Positions 53,601-59,544 of a DNA stretch of 64,000 nucleotides are shown piece by piece. The notes under the pieces were generated by a model. The model saw nothing but the letters and a program-made list of their open reading frames with translations. It was not told the DNA's origin and searched no databases. Made by a program: the position numbers and the translations under genes. The DNA comes from Flavobacteriales bacterium (GTDB lineage: Bacteria > Bacteroidota > Bacteroidia > Flavobacteriales_F > PHOS-HE28): positions 314,578 through 378,577 of the forward strand of contig JAEUTA010000031.1 in NCBI GenBank assembly GCA_016788205.1, in the 5' to 3' direction. Position 1 is the first letter of the stretch; each line of letters begins with the position of its first letter.

Positions 53601-56600
53601 CGCGCGCTCAGCTGTGCTCGGCATGTAGGTCGCGTTCAGCGTGGTATTGCTGGGCGTGAAGGCACCCGCGCCACCGCTCCAGATCCCTCCTCCGGCACCG
53701 CTTACCGAACCGTTCAAGGTTATCGTGGATGCATTGGCACAAACACTGCCGTTGGCACCAGCGTCGACCACTGGTGCGGGCGTGAACGTGATCACACGGC
53801 TGTCGGTAGCAGCGTTGCAGGTTCCGTTCCCCGTGGTGGTCAGCGTCAAGGTGAGGATGCCACCAGCGAGCTCCGCTGCGGTGGGCGTGTACGTGGCGTT
53901 CAGCGCCGTATTGTTCGGGGTATAGGTTCCGGCTCCTCCGCTCCAGATACCGCCCGTGGCCAATGTGATGGTTCCGCTCAAGGAGACGCTTGCGTTGTTC
54001 GCGCATAGCGTCACATCTGCACCCGCATTGGCCGTGGGCGCCGGTGTGAAGGTCAACGTCATCGCATCGCTCACCGCATTGCACGTGCCGATACCGGTCG
54101 TGGTGGCGGTTAGCGTAACGCTACCATTCGCGATCTCCGTCGCCGTTGGCGCGTACACCGGATTCACCGCCGTGTTCCCAGGGGTGAACGTTCCTGCCCC
54201 GCCGCTCCAGATGATGCCCGTAGCCACCGTGTAGCCACCGTTCAGTGTCGCATTCGCGTTGTTGCCGCATAGCGTCTGGTCCGCACCGGCGGTCGCCGTC
54301 GGGGCCGGGGTGATCGAGTAAGTAACCTGATCGCTCACCGCATTGCAGGTGCCATTCGCCACCGTGGTGAGGGTGAGTGTCACCGTTCCGGCCGTGCGTT
54401 CTGCAGCGCTTGGCGCGTAAGTCGCGTTCAGCGTGGTGTTGTTCGGGCTGAAGACACCCGTTCCGCCGCTCCAAATACCGCCGGTGGCAACAGTCACGCT
54501 TCCGTTCAGCACGATAGCAGCGTTGTTCGCGCACACCGCTCCATTCGCTCCAGCGTTCGCTGTGGGCGCAGGTGTGAAGGTGATCACGCGGCTGTCCGAC
54601 ACCTGGTTGCAAGTACCGTTGCCCGTGCTCGTGAGGGTAAGCGTCAAGGTACCCGCTGCGATCTCCGCGGCCGTTGGCGTGTACGAGGCGTTCAGCGTGG
54701 CATTGTTCGGGTTGAAGCTGCCGAGACCTCCGGTCCATACACCACCGGTCGCCACCGTTACGCTTCCATTCAATGCGATGGAGGCGTTGTTCGCGCAGAG
54801 CGAAACATCAGCACCGGCGTTCACGACAGGCGATGCGGTGAAGTTCAGCGTGATGTTGTCGCTCACCTGGTTGCACGTTCCGTTGCCGCTCGTGGTGAGC
54901 GTAAGCGTTACACTACCGCTGGCGATCTCCGCCGCTGTTGGCGTGTAGGTCGCGTTCATGTTCGTGGTGCTCGGGTCGAAGCTTCCGTTGCCACCGCTCC
55001 ATACGCCGCCTGTCGCAATGGTGAAACTTCCACCCAGCGAGGCCACTGCGTTGTTGCTGCACAGCGTCTGGTCCGCACCGGCGTTCGCCGTTGGAGCGGG
55101 CGTGATGGTGAAGGTCACCTGATCGGTCACCGCGTTGCACGTCCCATTGCCCGTGCTGGTCAAGGTGAGCGTAACGGTCCCTGCGGCGCGTTCGGCCGCC
55201 GTGGGCGCATAAGTCGCGTTCAGCGTCGTGTTGTTCGGGGAATAGCTTCCGCCGCCTCCCGTCCATGTTCCGCCGCTCGCGCCCGTGACGGAGCCGGCCA
55301 AGGTGATGGCGCTATTGTTCGCACACACCGCAGCATTCGCACCGGCATTGACAACAGGAGCAGGTGTGAACGTGATCACGCGGCTGCTCGATACTGGAAG
55401 ACAGTTGCCATTGCCTGTGCTGGTCAACGTAAGCGTCATGGTTCCCGCTGCTATCTCTTCGGCCGTAGGCGTGTAGGTCGCATTAAGTGCGGTGTTGTTC
55501 GGCACGAACGATCCTGCGCCACCGGACCAGATACCACCCGTTGCTCCGGTCACGCTGCCATTCAACGAGACGTTCGCATTGTTGGCACAAACAGAAACAG
55601 CCGCTCCTGCGCTCACCACTGGCGATGCGGTGAAGTTCAACGTGATGTTGTCGCTCACCGGGGCGCATGTGCCGTTGCCGGTTGTGGTAAGCGTGAGCGT
55701 TATATTCCCGTTCGCGATCTCCGCCGCTGTCGGCGTGTAGGTCGCGTTCATGTTCGTGGTGCTCGGGTCGAAAGTGCCGCTACCACCGCTCCATACGCCG
55801 CCTGTTGCAATGGTGAAACTTCCACCCAGGGAGGCCCCTGCGTTGTTGCTGCACAGCGTCTGATCCGCACCGGCATTCGCCGTGGGGGCTGGTGTGATTG
55901 TGAAGGTCACCTGATCGATCACCGCGTTACACGTTCCATTGCCGGTGCTGGTCAAGGTGAGCGTAACGGTCCCCGCGGTGCGTTCGGCAGCCGTCGGCAC
56001 GTAAGTCGCGTTCAGCGTGGTGGTGTTAGGCGCATAGGTCCCGCCACCACCGCTCCAGGTGCCTCCCGCGGCTCCAGTGATCGAACCCGCCAGCGTGATC
56101 GTACTGTTGTTCGCACAGACAGCGCCATTCACTCCGGCATCAACGATCGGAGACGGTGTGAATGTGATCACGCGGCTGCTCGTCACGGGTAGGCACGTGC
56201 CGTTCCCCGTGCTCGTGAGCGTGAGGGTGAGCGTGCCCGCGGCAATCTCTCCGGCCGTTGGCGTGTAGGTCGCGTTAAGCGTGGTGTTGTCCGGAGCATA
56301 GGCTCCTGCACCACCGCTCCACACACCTCCCGTTGCTCCCGAAACGCTACCGCTCAAGGAAACGACCGCATTGTTCGCGCACACGGAAACAGGACCTCCG
56401 GCGCTCACCACCGCTGCTGGTGTGAAGCTGATCGTCATCTGATCGGTCACCGCGACACAGCCCGCGTTGCCTGTTGTGGTGAGGGTGAGCGTTACGTTGC
56501 CGTTCGCGATCTCCGCCGCCGTGGGCGTGTAGATCGCGTTCATGTTCGTCGTGCTCGGATCGAAGGTGCCCGCACCGCCGCTCCATACGCCACCCGTGGC

Positions 56601-59381
56601 GACCGTGAAGCTGCCGTTCAAGGTGACCGCTGCGTTGTTCGCACAAACCACCCGATCGGCACCCGCATTGGCCGTGGGCGCCGGCGTGATCGTGTAGGTG
56701 ACCTGGGCGCTCTCCGCGTTGCAGGTGCCGTTCCCGACCGTGGTGAGCGTAAGCGTGACAGTGCCTGCCGTACGCTCCGCAGCGCTCGGCGTGTAGGTCG
56801 CGTTCAATGCGGTGTTGTTCGGGCTGTACGTTCCTGTACCTCCGCTCCAGACCGCACCCGTAGCGCCTGTCACCGATCCATTCAAGTTGATGGCGCTGTT
56901 GTTCGCGCACACCGTTCCGTTCGCCCCAGCGGAAACGGTTGGGGCCGGCGTGAAGGTGATGGTACGATTGCTCGTGGCGGGAAGGCAGTTGCCGTTGCCC
57001 GTAGTGGAGAGGGTGAGCGTCAACGTTCCCGCTGCGATCTCGGCCGCAGTAGGTGCGTAGGTCGCATTGAGGGTGGTGTTGTTCGGGCTGAAGACACCCG
57101 TTCCGCCGCTCCAGGTGCCGCCGGTGGCAACGGTCACAGTACCGTTCAACCCGATCGTGGCGTTGTTCGCACAAGACGAAGAGTTCGCACCCGCGCTCGC
57201 GGTTGGGCCTGGGGTGAAGTTGAGCGTGACCTGGTCATTCACCGCCGTGCAATTGCCATTGCCCGTGGTGGTGAGCGTAAGGGTGACACTGCCACTGGCG
57301 ATCTCCGCTGCGGTAGGCGTGTAGGTCACGTTCTGGTTGGTCGTGCTCGGGTCGAAGCTGCCAGCGCCACCGGTCCAAACCACACCGGTCGCAACGGTGA
57401 AACTGCCCGTGAGCGATGCCGCCGCGTTGTTCGCGCAACGGCTCTGGTCGGCGCCTGCGTTCACTGTCGGGGCAGGCGTGAAGGTCACCAGCATGCTGTC
57501 GCGAACAGCGGTGCAAACACCGTTGCCCGTGGTGGTAAGGAAGACGCGTATGGAACCCGCCAACACCTCGGCATTGGTGGGCGTGTAAGTCGCGTTCATG
57601 TTGGAGTTGGAAGGCAGGAACGTTCCTGCGCCACCGGTCCAAACACCACCCGCTGCATTCAATACGGAACCCGACAGGGTAACCGCCGGGTTGTTCCTAC
57701 AAACGTTCTGGTCCGGTCCCGCCTCGGGCTGAGGTCGAGGGGTGATCGTCACCGTCATATCATCGCTCACCGGCGTACAGTTGCCCGTTGAGGTGAGCGT
57801 GAGCGTGACCGTACCCAACGCAATGTCACCCACACTGGGAACGTAGGTCGCGTTGAGCGCCGTTGCACTGGGTGTGAAGGTGCCGCTTCCGTTCGAGCTC
57901 CAGATGCCCGTTGTACTCCCTCCAGTGACCGAACCCGCAAGCACGATGTTCTGGTCCGCGCAACGGTTCTGGTTCACCCCGGCGTTCACCGTGATCCTCC
58001 CGCTGAATTCCGAAAAGAAGCCGTAACGGCAACCACTACCTCCGCCTCCGTTGATGATGGCCAGCGAGAAGACATCGGTCGTGTTGGTGACATTGAATGC
58101 CTGGTTGACCGGGATCTCCGTGGTGTTGTACTGGATCCGAGCGGCCATCCAAACACCTCCCGTGCCCGGAACCGCCTGGAACGCCGAGGCGGGTATGGCA
58201 GCGGTCGCAGGCGTTACCACGAAGTCATCCTGCGATCCGTTGCGAACAAGGAGATTCAGGAAGAAGGCTTCGTTGGTGGAGCGTGTGAAGCTGAGCTGTG
58301 TGCTACCGGCGCAATTCAGCGGAGGAAGGATCGCCATGCCCTGCTCGCAGCCGAACCCTGTGACGTGTATGGCATAGACCGGCTTGGTGGCGCGGGCGTA
58401 TGCAGAACTACCTGCCGTGGTGAGATAGTCCATGTCATGACGGTAGTACTGGCCGGCGAACAGTGTGGCTACGGGAGTCGCGTTGCCGTCCATGAAGACC
58501 TGGGTGTTGTTCTCCGTGGCCATCAGGAACAGCGACTCGTCACCCGTGTTGTTCAAAGCACCCTTCACGGCGATGTAGTCCGTTCCGAGTATGTTCACCG
58601 GAACGATCTGGTCCAACATCAGGTCATAGCACCCCCCCGATGGATTGTGGTTGGAATCATCCTTGATGGAGACCGCGATGGGCTTGTCCGAAAGCACGAC
58701 GGCACCCGACGGGTGCGTGGCCGGGTCCGTATGCGTGGCCGGTGTGGTGTTCGCGCACGAGTAGGTCTGGCCACGCTGCAACGTGACCGTGAAGGGCGTC
58801 AGCGCCACATGACCATCCACGGCCACCGGCGAGTAGATCATCACCAGCGTATTGTTCTCCGTGGCAACGATGTCGAACGAGGCGAAGGCGAGGTCCGCGT
58901 TGTTCGGGGAGAAATTATGGTTGGCGAAAGGCGCGTGCTTGTGCAGTGGGATATAGAACTCCGTTCCCAAACTGTTCGCGCCTTTCAGCGCCATGATGTC
59001 CGGGTTGTTCGTGTTGCTAGGCTCGTAGTAGCAGGTGATGTTCGCCGTGGACTGGATGCGCAGACCCGTATTCCTAACACTGTTCGTAGGACGCGTTTCC
59101 AACTGCGCCTTCAGCGAGGTCAGGTTATAACGCGTGGCCGTGTTCGCCGCTAGGTTGAGGACGATGGGCGCCCCCCCATTGAATGCCGCGTTGGCAGGTT
59201 GGGAGATGGTCACCGTCGCAGCAACGCTACCTGCGGCAACGTTCAAGTAGATCGGCTCATCACCCGGCGTATTGTGGTAATACGTCACGTCCGGTGGGGC
59301 GAACCAGAAATCCGTGCCGGTTTGTGCATGGATCACCGCGGCCAGCAGCAATCCAAGCACCGAGAGAAGTGCCTTTTTCAT
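41640..59381 (-). CDS. Giant 5913-residue repetitive surface adhesin, T9SS type B
   Basis: Signal peptide MKKALLSVLGLLLAAVIHAQ; this ATG at 59381 is chosen over a frame to 59465. Residues ~22-460 form an IgGFc-binding-like head (TGTDFWFAPP, ATENNTLVMIYSP, TGFGCEQGMAILPP). Residues 463-5658 are 59 tandem units of about 88 residues, each a beta-sandwich-like module with Cys14 in a xxCANN context, a central Trp34 (WSGGxG), LNATYTP and Cys76 before a V-S-D motif. Two PKD-like modules follow (5659-5820), then the CHU_C/T9SS type B end (LPNAFSPNGDGVND, MELMVYNSWGELIF, WDGT, GVYVYTV). Lys and Arg are rare in the repeats. The product should be a very long disulfide-rich fibre; adhesion is inferred, not shown. 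Confidence 0.9.
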   Translation of the reverse strand: MKKALLSVLGLLLAAVIHAQTGTDFWFAPPDVTYYHNTPGDEPIYLNVAAGSVAATVTISQPANAAFNGGAPIVLNLAANTATRYNLTSLKAQLETRPTNSVRNTGLRIQSTANITCYYEPSNTNNPDIMALKGANSLGTEFYIPLHKHAPFANHNFSPNNADLAFASFDIVATENNTLVMIYSPVAVDGHVALTPFTVTLQRGQTYSCANTTPATHTDPATHPSGAVVLSDKPIAVSIKDDSNHNPSGGCYDLMLDQIVPVNILGTDYIAVKGALNNTGDESLFLMATENNTQVFMDGNATPVATLFAGQYYRHDMDYLTTAGSSAYARATKPVYAIHVTGFGCEQGMAILPPLNCAGSTQLSFTRSTNEAFFLNLLVRNGSQDDFVVTPATAAIPASAFQAVPGTGGVWMAARIQYNTTEIPVNQAFNVTNTTDVFSLAIINGGGGSGCRYGFFSEFSGRITVNAGVNQNRCADQNIVLAGSVTGGSTTGIWSSNGSGTFTPSATALNATYVPSVGDIALGTVTLTLTSTGNCTPVSDDMTVTITPRPQPEAGPDQNVCRNNPAVTLSGSVLNAAGGVWTGGAGTFLPSNSNMNATYTPTNAEVLAGSIRVFLTTTGNGVCTAVRDSMLVTFTPAPTVNAGADQSRCANNAAASLTGSFTVATGVVWTGGAGSFDPSTTNQNVTYTPTAAEIASGSVTLTLTTTGNGNCTAVNDQVTLNFTPGPTASAGANSSSCANNATIGLNGTVTVATGGTWSGGTGVFSPNNTTLNATYAPTAAEIAAGTLTLTLSTTGNGNCLPATSNRTITFTPAPTVSAGANGTVCANNSAINLNGSVTGATGAVWSGGTGTYSPNNTALNATYTPSAAERTAGTVTLTLTTVGNGTCNAESAQVTYTITPAPTANAGADRVVCANNAAVTLNGSFTVATGGVWSGGAGTFDPSTTNMNAIYTPTAAEIANGNVTLTLTTTGNAGCVAVTDQMTISFTPAAVVSAGGPVSVCANNAVVSLSGSVSGATGGVWSGGAGAYAPDNTTLNATYTPTAGEIAAGTLTLTLTSTGNGTCLPVTSSRVITFTPSPIVDAGVNGAVCANNSTITLAGSITGAAGGTWSGGGGTYAPNTTTLNATYVPTAAERTAGTVTLTLTSTGNGTCNAVIDQVTFTITPAPTANAGADQTLCSNNAGASLGGSFTIATGGVWSGGSGTFDPSTTNMNATYTPTAAEIANGNITLTLTTTGNGTCAPVSDNITLNFTASPVVSAGAAVSVCANNANVSLNGSVTGATGGIWSGGAGSFVPNNTALNATYTPTAEEIAAGTMTLTLTSTGNGNCLPVSSSRVITFTPAPVVNAGANAAVCANNSAITLAGSVTGASGGTWTGGGGSYSPNNTTLNATYAPTAAERAAGTVTLTLTSTGNGTCNAVTDQVTFTITPAPTANAGADQTLCSNNAVASLGGSFTIATGGVWSGGNGSFDPSTTNMNATYTPTAAEIASGSVTLTLTTSGNGTCNQVSDNITLNFTASPVVNAGADVSLCANNASIALNGSVTVATGGVWTGGLGSFNPNNATLNASYTPTAAEIAAGTLTLTLTSTGNGTCNQVSDSRVITFTPAPTANAGANGAVCANNAAIVLNGSVTVATGGIWSGGTGVFSPNNTTLNATYAPSAAERTAGTVTLTLTTVANGTCNAVSDQVTYSITPAPTATAGADQTLCGNNANATLNGGYTVATGIIWSGGAGTFTPGNTAVNPVYAPTATEIANGSVTLTATTTGIGTCNAVSDAMTLTFTPAPTANAGADVTLCANNASVSLSGTITLATGGIWSGGAGTYTPNNTALNATYTPTAAELAGGILTLTLTTTGNGTCNAATDSRVITFTPAPVVDAGANGSVCANASTITLNGSVSGAGGGIWSGGAGAFTPSNTTLNATYMPSTAERAAGTVTLTLTSTGNGLCNAVSDAVTFTISPAPTANAGADQTLCSNNPVATLVGGFTVATGAVWSGGAGTFFPSTTNMNATYTPTATEVANGGVMLTLTTTGNGLCVAVSDQILLNFSPSPTANAGADVSLCVNNPAVALSGAVTTATGSIWSGGAGSFTPNNTALNGTYTPTSSELAAGTLTLTLTTTGNGNCIAVQDSRVITFTPAPIVSAGSNGTVCANAALINLNGSVSGASGAIWSGGAGAFTPNNTTLNATYSPTAAEISNGAVTLTLTSAGNGNCNAVSGSVTYSITPSPTANAGADISLCSNNAAAALNGSITVATGAVWSGGNGTYSPSNTNLGAVYTPSAAEVANGTVTLTLTTTGNGLCNAVSDNMVLVFTPAPTVNAGADIAICANNPAIALVGSVGGATGGVWSGGNGSFTPNNTVLNGSYTPTGAEIANGTLTLLLTTTGNGNCAAVSDERVITFTPAPTVNAGVNATVCANNPAITLAGSVAGASGGVWSGGAGSFAPNNTTLNATYTPTTAERTAGSVNLTLTSTGNGNCNAVSDQVLWTISPAPTANAGADQSLCANNAIATLNGGVTVATGGVWSGGSGTFSPSTSNLNATYTPTATEIANGTVTLMLSTTGNGLCNQATDNIILSFTPAPVVNAGADASFCANNAIIALNGSVTIASGGVWSGGLGSFTPNNTTLNASYAPTPAEIAAGSLTLTLTSTGNNNCVAVSDSRVITFTQSPTVNAGSNGTVCANNAAISLNGSITVATGALWSGGAGAYTPNSATLNATYTPTASERSAGSVTLTLTTVGNGNCSAVSDQVTFSITPAPTANAGADRVLCANNAVTSLAGAFTVATGGIWSGGNGTFDPSTTNMSAIYTPTAAEITAGSVLLTLTTTGNGNCSAVNDQVLLTFTDAPTANAGPDVTRCANNAAVALGGSVVTATGGIWSGGTGSFSPNANTLNATYTPGAADIAAGQITLTLTTTGNGNCAPASDTRLVTYTPAPIVNAGANGTACANAPLISLSGSVTGAVGGVWSGGAGAFSPNNITLNATYMPTAAEIASGSVNLTLTSAGNGQCNPVADQVSFTITPAPTVNAGVDQTLCGNNANAVLNAAITVATGVQWSGGSGLYAPGSTAQNITYSPSSIEIANGSVTLTVTTTGNGTCAPVTDQVTLTFTPAPNASAGPDQTVSSNNANTTLAGSFNIATGIVWSGGAGTYNPANTTVNAVYTPTNAEIAAGSVILTMTTTGNGACASSSDQMTITFGAAPTANAGPDQTTCANNASVLLNGQVSIATGGIWSGGNGAYTPNSAALNATYVPGASEIAAGSVTLTLTTVGNGNSNPVSDQVTIFITPAPVVNAGANITVCANQSTAQLAGLVNNATGGAWSGGSGTFNPSNTNLNATYTPTAGEIAAGTITLTLTSTGNGLCNPVSDQVLINIAPAPVVNAGVDATVCANNPAVQLAASVSNAAGGIWSGGTGGFSPSITSLNAVYTPSTTELNNGSVTLNLTSTGNGTCAQVTDQIFIVFTQSPVASAGNDQTVCANDPTVNLNGSVTIAGGGVWSGGSGTFAPNASALNATYTPSPAEVSLGSVTLTLTSTQNGLCNPVSDAMTITIINAPVANAGNNLFACSNNPSVQLGGSVSGAGGGQWSGGAGTFAPSIAALNAVYTPTAGEVAAGTLNLTLTTIGNGNCVPVSDNVSITFTASPTAEAGTGAVFCANNASIQLNGSVTVANGGAWSGAQGSFSPNANALNAVYSPSSGELAAGSVTLTLTTTGNNGCTAVSDQVIQTFTPAPTASAGADLNSCANNAAVTLNGVVTVASGGIWSGGTGGFSPNNATLNATYVPSTAEIAAGMATLTLTTVGNGSCNAVTDQVAITIAPAPIVDAGAPQSVCANNSTVQLSGSVLNATSGAWSGGGTFSPSSSALNASYSPSAAEIAAGIATLTLTSTGNGLCNAVIDQMTITITPAPVVNAGTDGVFCSNNANIQLAGSITVANGGTWSGAQGTFSPSATALNAIYSPSFGELAAGSVTLTLTSTGNNGCTAVSDQVTYTFTPAPTVSAGTDLNSCGNNASVTLNGAITVATGALWSGGSGTFNPNNSTLNATYTPSAAEINAGVATLTLTTVGNGTCTAVSDQVVISIAPAPLVDAGAAIQVCANNATTSLNGSVGNATGAIWTGSGSFSPNASTLNAVYTPTAAEVAAGTATVTLTSTGNGLCVAVADNVVITFTPAPVVEAGPAQTLCANNANIQLAGSVSGSAGGAWTGGAGTYAPGANSLGATYTPSSSEISAGSLWLFLTSTGNGGCNAARDSVQVFFTPAPTANAGSDAHVCANSAEVSLNGAVTVATGGIWSGGAGNFTPNNTTLNASYTPSLGEIAAGQVTLTLTTTGFGNCVAVHDNVVVLIDPVPVVNAGPDQSICANNPNLQLNGFVGNALGAIWSGGNGVYVSGATATATQYQPTAAEIAAGVITFTLTSTGTSICNAISDQMIVTFTGAPVVDAGTDLSICSNNNAVQLSGSVVNANGGMWSGGNGIFSPASNVFAPVYTPTAAEVAAGSLVLTLSSTGNGNCFAVSDQVAITFTPAPVADAGNDLSVCANNPVVSLSGTMTVATGGLWSGGLGTYAPDANALNAQYTLAPFELQQGAVVLTLTSTGNGNCLAVTDQVEITVTQAPVVDAGADITACSNALQVQLSGAVSAGASTGQWSTSGTGFFAPSANDLNATYVASGLDSLNGSVNLLLTSTNNGLCASENDELVLTILPNAIAGAGQDRTVCASENTITLNGTITGNATQGSWSTNGAGSFSPDSDAPNAVYTIVGSDVLAGSVTFTWSVNSCDNAMDQMILTIVPQSQADAGSDLVVCVDDLDVLINGSVSGASATGVWSTLGTGAFQNAPSALANIYNASTQDSLATRVDLVLTATGTGVCPAAIDTVHIDILPFGTVNAGADMSACANNSVVQLSGTLQGDATEIQWTTSGSGQFFPNSTVLTPTYVPSSADATIGSVTLTLSALNSCNAATDALVLELTPAPIADAGPDQTYCEQVTQFELNGSITGITTTGVWSTNGTGSIANANALNTSYSASAADIAAGEITFTLTSQNNANCNAVVDQMTIHLTDGLVANAGPDQSVCVLGTYAQLDGQIINGAPSGLWSATGSGTFVPGPDVLNAQYHFSSADVANGSVVLTLLSTNTGTCPPVQDQLVLTFGNSSFAYAGDDQEVCANAPFVLLSGNFSSAPGVQWSSSGSGFFSNTTDADASYTLSASDIANGGVQLTMTTVSGGSCSSVSDAMSVSVQAIPQINAGADIVACTAAAVQLVGNAVNATSGAWSTAGTGTFLNANALSTLYTPSAADSTAGSVVLTLTTTGVEPCAAVSDQLVITFGGGLSATAGPDVTACSTDANVALSGAVSGTTTGVWSTTGTGSFTPSATDLNATYVPGPADFVIGDVSLVLSTTGNQGCAAGRDTLVVDYHVPPTVDAGAGVLLCDGLEDVQLSGAVQNVGSVQWFTTGTGVFSPTPDVTNATYMPSINDSIAGGVYLILTGYGTGTCGNASDSLLVDIGPTRIADAGVDQSLCADGDPIQLNGGVNGVSGGVWSTTGTGSFLPDNNTLGAAYVPSTTDMAFAEIRFVLSTTGNQGCPADADTMTVTLQRVPTVSAGQDINVCDAASTVQLAATSTEAGGVLWSTNGTGIFLPSNTDASASYQPGASDEQLGNVRLVVTSTGNGVCAAASDTLFLSFTNPLEPAFGVTNACAASNTLFMDASTTTGSPIIGWNWSFSNGATGTGPQVNTTFNAPGQYSATLTVFAQNGCSATSTRVIEVLGAPVAAFSIEGELFTESPLAVIDSASGATGWQYDFGDGNGSLEAAPVHEYADAGQYIIVQTVTNANGCSDRDSLLITIEEKDILPPKLPNAFSPNGDGVNDRFFVRGGPFETMELMVYNSWGELIFETTDPLAGWDGTHEGKPEINGVYVYTVIAKSVDGMEHDRSGKVTLVR
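42408..57995 (-). repeat. 59 tandem coding repeats of about 264 bp
   Basis: 15,588 bases encode residues 463-5658 of the giant protein without interruption. Units are 88 residues except the first (85), a few of 86-87 and some of 89-90 near the C-terminus. From unit 3 to 29 they follow an A-B-C order (792-bp period): A contains FxPSTTN, B ends SRVITFT, C has AER(T/A)AG and ends QVT(F/Y)TIT. Units 48-59 are more diverged. Confidence 0.9.
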
Positions 59382-59392
59382 TCCAGAAGGTC

Positions 59393-59415
59393 CCGGTCCA
59401 GGAGTAGTGGACCGG
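59393..59415. promoter_or_regulatory. 8-bp inverted repeat in the leader of the giant gene
   Basis: CCGGTCCA (59393-59400) and TGGACCGG (59408-59415) flank a 7-nt loop and end 11 nt upstream of the start codon at 59381. It may be an operator or an mRNA hairpin limiting ribosome access. Confidence 0.45.
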
Positions 59416-59437
59416 CGCCGTTCTACGAGACCGTCGA

Positions 59438-59445
59438 CGAAAAGG
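59438..59445 (-). promoter_or_regulatory. Possible -7 box CCTTTTCG for the giant gene
   Basis: CCTTTTCG keeps the TTCG half of the consensus; TA is displaced by three bases. It would give a leader of about 50 nt containing the inverted repeat at 59393-59415. Weak evidence. Confidence 0.2.
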
Positions 59446-59544
59446 GTACAGCGGACGACGAACACCGCTCCGATGGGTACGCAGCATCATGTTGAACACC
59501 CTTCCAGTACTTTGGCCCTGCTGCCATCACCTCCTACGCTTCGC

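Noticed and set aside
42046..57588. Dozens of open frames on the plus strand opposite the giant gene, up to 429 residues
   Set aside because: They recur at the repeat spacing, have no conserved starts or domains, and arise because the GC-rich antisense of a stop-poor repeat stays open.
42408..57995. CRISPR-like or satellite array
   Set aside because: The 264-bp period is an uninterrupted coding frame with protein-level constraint and no spacer-like unique segments.
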